Below are positions 57,686 to 64,000 of a DNA stretch of 64,000 bases, piece after piece (the first letter of the stretch is position 1; the number at the start of each line of letters is the position of its first letter). The position numbers were made by a program, and so were the translations under genes. The notes under the pieces are model-generated. The model worked only from the letters and a program-made list of their open reading frames with translations, had not been told where the DNA came from and searched no databases. Source of the DNA: Paenibacillus sp. J2TS4 (GTDB lineage: Bacteria > Bacillota > Bacilli > Paenibacillales > NBRC-103111); contig NZ_BOSH01000018.1 of NCBI RefSeq assembly GCF_018403245.1, forward strand, positions 50,444-114,443. The letters are read 5' to 3'.

Positions 57686-59164
57686 TTACCCTTCGTACGG
57701 CTTCCCTGGCACCCAGTCCGAGAAGATGAAGTCTTCCCGAGTTATCTTCCCGCCTGACTCCCCGATGGCCTTATCCAGCGCCCGGTTATAGTCGTCGGTC
57801 AGCTGCTGCAGCAATTGGTCGAGATTATCGATCTGTCCGGTTAGATACGCCAAGAAGATGGTACCGACATTCTCGCGCGGCAAGTAGCTTTGGAATTGCT
57901 TCATTACTTCCGTTGCGTCCGGACTGCGTTTGTAGACGCTTGGCGTCAGCACCTTGGATTGCAGCATAATCTCGCCGATCGTATCATATTGAGGGAACGG
58001 CGATTCAATGTCGCCGAGCAATTCTATCTTCTTCGATGGCAGCGTCGAGCCTGTCGAAACGATATCTGTATAGATATGCTCCTTCAGATATTCCAGGAAC
58101 AGCTTGACTTCCTCCCAATGCTTCGTATTATGGGCGACGGATACCGATTCGCCGGCACCACCCTCGAAATACTGGAAGGAGGGTCCGCCGTCCTTCGTCG
58201 GCAGAGGTACGACACCCCATTCATCTGTAGTGAATACATTGTCGCCCTCATCCGTCGTAAGGTAGTCGCCCCCCCAGTTTCCTTGGATCATGAAGGCCAC
58301 CTGGCCGCTTTTCATCAACGAATAAGCTTTCCCCGTATCCGAATCGATTGTGGACGGATGCAGAACCTTCTCGTCATACAGCTGCTTGAAGTAATTCATG
58401 GTTTCCTTCATCCCTGCCGTATTCCACTCGTAGCGGCCGGAGCTATAATTCATGCCCGTCTCCGGGGAGATCGGGGCCGACAGCTGATTCAGCAAATAAT
58501 TGTCCATATAATTCGTCATGGCCCCGAAGGTGAGCGCGTATTTTTGACCGCCCGACTTGTCATAGATTTCTTTGCCGAAGACACGGAATTCGTCCCAGGT
58601 CTTGGGAATGTCCGACTCGGCAATACCTAGTTCGTTCAGCACATTCTTGTTGTAATACATCATGAGCGATCCATGCAGGGACGAGAACAGCGGGAAAACA
58701 TATACCTTTCCATCCACCATAGTCATGCCTTCGGTGAAGGTGCCCGCAGTATACTGGTCATGGATGCTCTCCGGGAAGATGTCATCCAAGGAATGCAGCT
58801 TCCCGAGCCCTACCAGTTGGGTAAGGCTGTATGTCGTCGGCCGGACGAAGAGATCCGGCAGCTCGTCACTCGTGATGGCCGCCTGGAACTGGGCTACATC
58901 CTGTCCGGCTTGCGGCAGATTTACCAACTTGACGTTAATATTCGGGTTTTCCTCCTCGAAGCCTGCAATCACATTGTCGAACATATCGGTTGCTATGCGA
59001 TTCCACAGCGTGATCGTTACTTTATTGCCGCTATCGGCATTGTTGCCATTGTCGCTCCCGGAATCCCCCTTTTGGTCAGACGGGTTGTTCGAGCCGGAGC
59101 AGCCCGCCAATATAGCGCCTGCCAGCAAGAGCATAATCATAATGAGGCCGATTGTTCTTTTCAT
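57686..59164 (-). CDS. Sugar ABC transporter substrate-binding lipoprotein
   Basis: This 492-residue protein has a lipoprotein signal with Cys22 (GAILAGC-SGS), a Ser/Asp/Gly/Asn-rich linker to about 50, then the family 1 binding fold: VTITLWNRIATDMFDNVIAG, NPNINVKLVNLPQAGQDVAQ, DGKVYVFPLFSSLHGSLMMY YNKNVL, VAFMIQGNWGGDYLTTDEGD. It supplies the two downstream permeases. It is longer than most (about 430), with an added C-terminal stretch (KAIGESGGKITREDFIFSDW). It is the first gene of its operon. Confidence 0.92.
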   Translation of the reverse strand: MKRTIGLIMIMLLLAGAILAGCSGSNNPSDQKGDSGSDNGNNADSGNKVTITLWNRIATDMFDNVIAGFEEENPNINVKLVNLPQAGQDVAQFQAAITSDELPDLFVRPTTYSLTQLVGLGKLHSLDDIFPESIHDQYTAGTFTEGMTMVDGKVYVFPLFSSLHGSLMMYYNKNVLNELGIAESDIPKTWDEFRVFGKEIYDKSGGQKYALTFGAMTNYMDNYLLNQLSAPISPETGMNYSSGRYEWNTAGMKETMNYFKQLYDEKVLHPSTIDSDTGKAYSLMKSGQVAFMIQGNWGGDYLTTDEGDNVFTTDEWGVVPLPTKDGGPSFQYFEGGAGESVSVAHNTKHWEEVKLFLEYLKEHIYTDIVSTGSTLPSKKIELLGDIESPFPQYDTIGEIMLQSKVLTPSVYKRSPDATEVMKQFQSYLPRENVGTIFLAYLTGQIDNLDQLLQQLTDDYNRALDKAIGESGGKITREDFIFSDWVPGKPYEG

Positions 59165-59651
59165 TCCGATTCCCCCATTTTCCTTATTTGTGTTTTCTAC
59201 TATTCACCTTGCCAACATAAACCAGTGTAATAATAGATTAACTTCCACAAAATCAATCGCTTTCACTAATCACTCTCCTATATTCGGTTGTACTAGGTGT
59301 CTGCCTGATAAGGACGATTATATCAACTAAGAACAGGAGGCTATAGTGATATAACGCTATTCAAACTTCATTATTCTGCTAACCTGACTCGCCTTGCTAT
59401 CTAGAGATTCATACGAGAAACAACGGGAACGGCGGGATATTGCGAGTTGTGGATAGCACGCGAACATAGGCCCGTCCAGACGAATGGCGGACCCTCATCT
59501 GCTGCAGCGACTGATCCCAAGGCCATCCGAGCCATGCTGCGGACGCGTTCGGCAGGGCATAACTCAAGATAACCGAATCCTTCGTTTAAATAGCGGGATA
59601 TGCGTATCTTCCCGTTTTTCTTTTTCCTTATGATGGATTGAAAGAGAGGAG
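59165..59651. other. 487-bp region between divergent units
   Basis: It should hold the promoters of the leftward ABC operon and the rightward lamin-tail operon. I see no clear operator. On the minus strand from about 59618 to 59401 an open stretch reads ISRYLNEGFGYLELCPAERV then RSMARMALGSVAAADEGPPF without a start codon or RBS; it may be a remnant. Confidence 0.45.
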
Positions 59652-59909
59652 GTGATAGATCTGCGTATCTATTGGATGACCGACATCCATCTGGTTGACG
59701 AATGGACGGGAAGGCCGGAGGCTCCCGGCGCGGTGTGGATGGAGCGTCATTCAGAGGTCAGAGCACTGCAGTCGGGCCTCACTTTTATCAATGGTGTAGC
59801 GATGATTGCCGGGACTACATCCAGCGTGAATATCATCGAGCTCGTTCCGGACGGTACGTACCGACTCGATTATCGCCAAGTCGGATTCGAGGTCACATCG
59901 ACCTCATAA
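59652..59909 (+). CDS. Small hypothetical protein before the lamin-tail gene
   Basis: The frame codes for up to 85 residues: IDLRIYWMTDIHLVDEWTGR then PEAPGAVWMERHSEVRALQS and a Gly/Thr/Val-rich half (LTFINGVAMIAGTTSSVNII ELVPDGTYRLDYRQV). A strong GAGGAGGTGAT lies at the start, but no standard start codon is ideally spaced: the GTG overlaps it, a CTG at 59661 is well placed, and an ATG at 59676 is too far. It is 16 bp from the next gene, so the two are probably co-transcribed. No family recognised. Confidence 0.55.
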   Translation: MIDLRIYWMTDIHLVDEWTGRPEAPGAVWMERHSEVRALQSGLTFINGVAMIAGTTSSVNIIELVPDGTYRLDYRQVGFEVTSTS

Positions 59910-59925
59910 ACGAGGAGGTAATTAA

Positions 59926-62871
59926 ATGAGGAAGCTTAATCGTATTCATTATGGAATGATTCTCCTATGCGCGGTTGTCCTGTTAGCTTGGTCGCCCAAT
60001 CAAACGAACGCAGCCGCGGAAGTGCCGCCCTCTCTCCTGATTACCGAGATTATGTCGGATTCTCCCGGCGCGGACGACCCTTACCGCTACATTGAGCTGT
60101 ATAACAATACCGGTCGTTCAATTAATCTCGCCGACATGAAGATTCTGTACTATTGGCAAGCCGTCTCTAACGATCCGTGGGCCAACAGCTCGGTCACCCC
60201 ATATGAGATTGTGTCCGCCGGACGCACGGATGACATGTACATTCGTCCCTATGACACCAAGGTGGTCTGGCTGCTGAGTGATCCCACCAAAACAACGGCT
60301 GATTTCAACGCCGCATACGGCACCAGCCTGGACGACAATGACTTCGTCTATATTCAAGGGAGCGGGTGGGCTCACACGAATCAGCGATACTTTGCCGTCG
60401 CGTCCGCCCCTTATGACAAGGTTCAGGATCGGATCACATTCGCCAGATATAATGAATCCGCCGGACTCGGCAGCTGCAGCGGCGCTTCATGCGACTTCAC
60501 CGAAGGAGAAAGCGTCGAATACTACTATCCCCGAGCGTTCAATACGACGAGCCGGGAGATGGAGCGCCGCGACCCTGGCTCTTATCATCGCACCCCGACG
60601 CCGGGAAGCGTGTCCCAGGAGCAAGTCCCAACCGTCCCCGGGAAGCTGCTGATCACTGAAGCCATGATCCATTCCCCCGGGACGAATTCGCCTTACCGCT
60701 ATTTGGAGATCTACAACAACAGCGGGAATGCCATCGATTTGTCGCAGCATAAAATCATGTACTACTGGCAAGCCGTGAACAGTGAGCCCTGGCTCAACAG
60801 CAGCGCCACGTCCTACGACATCATCTCGGCCGGGCGGACGAATGATATGTTTATTCAGCCCTACAGCACCAAGGTCGTATGGTTGCTATCGGATGCTACC
60901 AAAACGGTCGCCGATTTCAATTCCGCCTATGGCACCTCCTTGTCCGCCGACAATTTCGTCTATATCCAAGGCAGCGGGTGGTCCTTTACGCAACAGCGCT
61001 ACTTCTCCATCGTAGCAGCGCCGTATGATCAAGTCGTGAACCGCCATTCCTTCGTCCGTTACAACGCAGATGCCGGTCTGGGTGCTTGCTCGGGCGCCAC
61101 CTGTGATTTCTCGCAAGGCGAGAGCGTGCATTATTATGCGCCAGCGAATTTCGATACGGCCAGCCGCGAGATGGTGCGCAAAGCCGAATCATTCGGAATG
61201 CCGGGTTCACCGGGCACACTGGCTGACTGGCAAGTCCCGCCGCCGCCTGTGACCCAAACCGAGATGACATTCAGTACGACCAAAGTGACGGTCAATTATG
61301 ACGAATTCTTCGACATCAGCAGCGCAGGACCCGTCATCCCGGGCTTGGACGAAGGATACGTGCAGCAAGGTGTGGATTATTATCCGGCGAAAGACTGGAT
61401 CCTGATCACTTACTACCACGACAGCGGCCAGCCCAGTATCATAGCCGTCGTCGATCGGACGACCGGCCAGTTCGTGAAGGCCGTCAAGATGTTCAAGGAT
61501 GCCGCTACGCCTTACGACGAGCATGCTGCGGGTATCGCCGTATCCGACGTCCACGGCTGGATCGCGTCCTGGAAATACGCCTACCAGTTCAAGCTCGAGG
61601 ACCTTGAGAATGCCGTCCATATGGATACCCTTGTGTTCTCCGACGCGATTGAGCTGGAAAGTAAATCCGGAAGCATGGGCTACGAAGACGGCATTCTATG
61701 GATAGGCGAATACGGCCGATACAATTATTCGACCGACACAGCCCACCACATGACGAACCGGATGGGGCGCACGCATAAGGCTTGGATGGTCGGCTTCAAA
61801 CTGAACAGCGACGATACGATCGATCCAACCCGCAAGCGCCCGGGTACGAATCAGGCCGTGCCCGACTATATCTTGTCCATTCCCGATGAGATCCAAGGCA
61901 TGGACATGATCGGCGACAAGGTGATATTAAGCAAATCCTACGGACCTCAATACGACAGCGAATTGTTAGTCTATGATCTCGATTTGTCCGGCACTCCGGA
62001 CGCTACTACGAATCGCTTCGGTTCTCCGGAGGTGCCGATCTGGTTCCTGGACAATATGAACCTGGTCAAATCGCTCAGGATGCCGCCTCAATCCGAAGGC
62101 ATCTTCGCTTACGATGGAAACGTTTACGTCTCATTCGAATCGGCCGGGCCGAAATATTCGGATACGTCGATCTATCCGTCCGTCTATCCGCTCGATCGCA
62201 TCTATTTGACGGACGCGGTCAGCTTGACAAGCGCAGTCCCGCCAGCCCAGGTAACACCGGGCGACTTGCTGATCACGGAAACAGTCTTGAACAGCACAGG
62301 CCATCAAGATTACCGTTATATCGAACTGTACAACAACAGCGGACAAACCATTGATCTGACCGATCATCTAATTACGTATTATTGGAAAATCAAAGAGACG
62401 GCCCCCTGGGAATACGAACTGTTTCAATTCAAGCTGCACGATGCCGGCCGGGGAGCCGATATGACGATCTCTCCCGGAGATACCAAGATCGTATGGCTGC
62501 TCAGCAACCCCGATCGAACGATTTCCGATTTCAACAGCCATTACGGCACAAGCCTGGCTTCCGACCAATTCGTCTATATCACCACTGCACCCGCAACGGA
62601 TATCCATGCGTACAAGGAGCGGCTCGTCGGCATCATCGGCCCGCTCGGCAATAAGGATGTCGACCGTTACTCCACCGTCTGGTACAACGTAGGCAGCGGG
62701 GACTCGGAGTGCACACAAGGCACAAGCTGCGACGCCTCGGATGGAGAGAGCATCGTCTACTATTACCCGGCCTCCTTCGATCCGGTAGACAGACTCATGG
62801 AACGCAGGGTGCCGGATTCCCTGCGGCAGACGCCGACACCGGGGGCATTGGTCACCGGACAGATCCCATGA
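59926..62871 (+). CDS. Secreted protein with three lamin-tail-like domains (981 aa)
   Basis: A signal peptide covers residues 1-29 (hydrophobic MILLCAVVLLAWS, cleavage near TNA-A). Residues 36-225 and 239-425 are two close copies of a lamin-tail-like domain: LLITE-M, YRY(I/L)E(L/I)YNN, KI-YYWQAV, TKVVWLLSD-TKT-ADFN, YGTSL, FVYIQGSGW, and GLG-CSGA-CDF then GES with a conserved Cys pair. A third, more distant copy is at 778-975 (DLLITETVLNSTGHQDYRYI). Between them, residues 440-770 read like a beta-propeller (PSIIAVVDRTTGQFVKAVKM, GSMGYEDGILWIGEYGRYN, IPDEIQGMDMIGDKVILSKS). Lamin-tail domains in bacteria sit on exported nucleases and adhesins; no nuclease is seen here. GGAGG is 7 bases before the ATG. 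Confidence 0.85.
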   Translation: MRKLNRIHYGMILLCAVVLLAWSPNQTNAAAEVPPSLLITEIMSDSPGADDPYRYIELYNNTGRSINLADMKILYYWQAVSNDPWANSSVTPYEIVSAGRTDDMYIRPYDTKVVWLLSDPTKTTADFNAAYGTSLDDNDFVYIQGSGWAHTNQRYFAVASAPYDKVQDRITFARYNESAGLGSCSGASCDFTEGESVEYYYPRAFNTTSREMERRDPGSYHRTPTPGSVSQEQVPTVPGKLLITEAMIHSPGTNSPYRYLEIYNNSGNAIDLSQHKIMYYWQAVNSEPWLNSSATSYDIISAGRTNDMFIQPYSTKVVWLLSDATKTVADFNSAYGTSLSADNFVYIQGSGWSFTQQRYFSIVAAPYDQVVNRHSFVRYNADAGLGACSGATCDFSQGESVHYYAPANFDTASREMVRKAESFGMPGSPGTLADWQVPPPPVTQTEMTFSTTKVTVNYDEFFDISSAGPVIPGLDEGYVQQGVDYYPAKDWILITYYHDSGQPSIIAVVDRTTGQFVKAVKMFKDAATPYDEHAAGIAVSDVHGWIASWKYAYQFKLEDLENAVHMDTLVFSDAIELESKSGSMGYEDGILWIGEYGRYNYSTDTAHHMTNRMGRTHKAWMVGFKLNSDDTIDPTRKRPGTNQAVPDYILSIPDEIQGMDMIGDKVILSKSYGPQYDSELLVYDLDLSGTPDATTNRFGSPEVPIWFLDNMNLVKSLRMPPQSEGIFAYDGNVYVSFESAGPKYSDTSIYPSVYPLDRIYLTDAVSLTSAVPPAQVTPGDLLITETVLNSTGHQDYRYIELYNNSGQTIDLTDHLITYYWKIKETAPWEYELFQFKLHDAGRGADMTISPGDTKIVWLLSNPDRTISDFNSHYGTSLASDQFVYITTAPATDIHAYKERLVGIIGPLGNKDVDRYSTVWYNVGSGDSECTQGTSCDASDGESIVYYYPASFDPVDRLMERRVPDSLRQTPTPGALVTGQIP

Positions 62872-63060
62872 CGGTCTGCCCGTCAATATAACAAGAAGGC
62901 ACAACGATCCTTCTGGAGGAGCGTTCAGCCGACAGGGCGGTCCCAAGATGTCTTGGCTTCAGCGATATCTCACACCTTTACGAGTCCGGTCTGCCGCTAA
63001 GTCGGCAAGGCTTGCTCGCTAATGTGGAATAACTGCCGCAGTTTAGCTCTGCGACGCAAA

Positions 63061-63098
63061 ATGCGCATGACCATCATTGGACCATGCGCATGTTTTTT
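63061..63098 (+). terminator. Terminator downstream of the lamin-tail operon
   Basis: ATGCGCATG / CATGCGCAT with a 13-base loop, followed by GTTTTTT. It is 190 bp past the stop, with no gene between. Confidence 0.75.
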
Positions 63099-63202
63099 CA
63101 AGAGATTATCGTGTTCCTGCGATACACATTCGGATTCATGCCATAGCAGGTGGCAAACTTGCGGCTGAAGAAGTTGGCGGAGTTGTCCATCTGTCGACTC
63201 AT
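63098..63202 (-). pseudogene. C-terminal scrap of an AraC-type regulator
   Basis: The frame reads MSRQMDNSANFFSRKFATCY then GMNPNVYRRNT. This is the second helix-turn-helix of AraC regulators (N-S-x-x-F-S-R-K-F...G-M-x-P-x-x-Y-R). Nothing upstream belongs to it. Confidence 0.6.
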
Positions 63203-63214
63203 ATTTTCGGATGT

Positions 63215-63546
63215 TTAGACCTTTCTAACGGCAAACCATAGTTCAACGTAGTCTAATCCGGCTTTTTCGCCGTAAATTTCGAACTCCATTCCACTAACTT
63301 GCTCGTAGCCTGATGTGGGTAGCCAACTCTTGCAGTCTCACTATTTTGTAATTCAAGTGCGGCAAGGGTAAGCCTACGACGCCGAATATACTCCGCCAGC
63401 GTTACATCTGTAATAAACGAGAACATTCTTTGGAACTGATGAGACGAACAGCAAGCTCTACGGGCAACTTCACTAAGTTCAATTTCTCCCGCCAAGTTCA
63501 ATTCGATATAATCCATTGCCCTGTTCATCCGCTCAAGCCAATCCAT
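63215..63546 (-). pseudogene. AraC-type regulator with large internal deletion and frameshift
   Basis: The intact start reads MDWLERMNRAMDYIELNLAG then EIELSEVARRACCSSHQFQR MFSF and RRRRLTLAALELQNSE, the first helix-turn-helix of AraC regulators. It then jumps to TSKLVEWSSKFTAKKPD and a stop; in the next frame GLDYVELWFAVRKV ends at 63215, which looks like the end of a GyrI-like effector domain. About two thirds of a normal 290-residue protein is gone. Confidence 0.7.
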
Positions 63547-63965
63547 CTAATTCCCTCCTCTCGACCAAAGTATAGAACAGTTGACCATTCGCATCGCAAC
63601 TATTTGTGCACAACTAAGTTGCGTCTCTTGGGCCAGGTTAGACAAGAAAACTTGCTGTTACTTGTTATACGGTTCACCGCTAGCGATCTGGTAAAGCATT
63701 TTTTATATTTCCTGGACTTTAGTCTCTAGCCTTTAATTTTGTACTAATGAAAAAACCTTCCAAAAGGAAGGCCGTGTGAATTTAGTGTTTTCAGTAAATT
63801 ATGAGTACACCTGCATGTCGCTTCAATTTATCCTAATTTTCTTTGGAAGTTTCACTATATTTTTTAAAATTGTCTATATAAGTTGAACCAGTAAGTTTCC
63901 TATTATGAGGAAGGAATTCCAACCCTCAAACGTCGAATAAGTGAGAACCACTTTATGGACGGGTG
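63547..63965. other. 419-bp intergenic region
   Basis: It holds the upstream region of the AraC remnant with inverted arms GCAACT / AGTTGC (63596-63625) and a hairpin CCTTCC-AAAA-GGAAGG (63756-63771) preceded by an A-run, terminator-like for leftward transcription. No gene is supported. Confidence 0.5.
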
Positions 63966-64000
63966 ATGATTTTGGAAAACAAGGAATTAAAAGAAGTTGA
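63966..64000 (+). CDS. Possible start of a gene cut by the window end
   Basis: An ATG (or the TTG two codons on, after GGGTGATG) opens MILENKELKEV at the very end of the window. The RBS is poor and only 11 residues are visible, so this is weakly supported. Confidence 0.3.
   Translation, partial: MILENKELKEV

Noticed and set aside
59926..62871. Several 60-192 codon ORFs antisense or out of frame to the lamin-tail gene
   Set aside because: They result from the GC-rich codon pattern of a real 981-codon gene; none has an RBS or family motif.

Overview
The window looks like chromosomal DNA of a Bacillota bacterium of the Paenibacillus type. The evidence is the strong GGAGG ribosome binding sites with frequent GTG and TTG starts, many carbohydrate ABC cassettes with lipoprotein binding proteins, ROK and IclR regulators, an ECF transporter, a NarL-type kinase/regulator pair with an ABC-2 exporter, an Hsp33 homologue, and large secreted proteins. 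I saw no rRNA, tRNA, CRISPR array, phage module or intact insertion sequence.

Layout. 0-5 kb: the end of a MarR regulator, an SDR oxidoreductase, several decayed gene pieces, a VOC protein and a Qnr-like pentapeptide protein. 4.9-9.3 kb: a sugar-dehydrogenase-like beta-propeller followed by an ECF transporter (EcfA1, EcfA2, EcfT and an S component of unknown substrate). 10-24 kb: a patchwork of single genes and gene remnants. It holds a YdeI-like protein, an APH-like kinase, a 1577-residue secreted protein joining a PHP hydrolase, a metallophosphatase and GLUG repeats, a cluster of three broken genes at 18.66-19.85 kb, a Nudix hydrolase, an ANT(4')-like nucleotidyltransferase, and a TetR-controlled membrane gene pair with three matching operators. 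24.2-34.2 kb: an amino-sugar catabolic operon (ROK kinase, NagB-like deaminase, M81/MlrC metallohydrolase, sugar isomerase, Gfo/Idh/MocA dehydrogenase, ABC importer) read leftward from a divergent ROK repressor. 34.6-43.4 kb: an acid-sugar operon (KDPG/KHG aldolase, alkaline-phosphatase-superfamily enzyme, enolase-superfamily dehydratase, D-2-hydroxyacid dehydrogenase, TctABC transporter) with an IclR regulator. This block lies between two diverged copies of the 3' tail plus terminator of mqo, whose intact copy follows at 43.7-45.2 kb. 46.3-50.3 kb: an ABC exporter and two-component operon. 50.6-51.6 kb: a deletion scar joining two truncated genes. 51.7-53.4 kb: a MerR regulator diverging from an Hsp33 paralogue across a 19-bp-spacer promoter. 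53.6-54.8 kb: a macrolide phosphotransferase-like gene behind a transcription attenuator. 54.9-59.2 kb: a second sugar ABC cassette with a TIM-barrel isomerase. 59.65-62.9 kb: a small unknown gene and a 981-residue secreted protein with three lamin-tail-like domains. 63.1-63.5 kb: two AraC regulator remnants.

Together the window shows a saprophyte-like accessory region: regulated uptake and breakdown of sugars and sugar acids, secreted phosphohydrolases and repeat proteins, and four homologues of drug-resistance genes. Gene decay by deletion and frameshift is frequent and has left no insertion sequences behind. Family assignments were made by eye from motifs; no database search or folding program was run.
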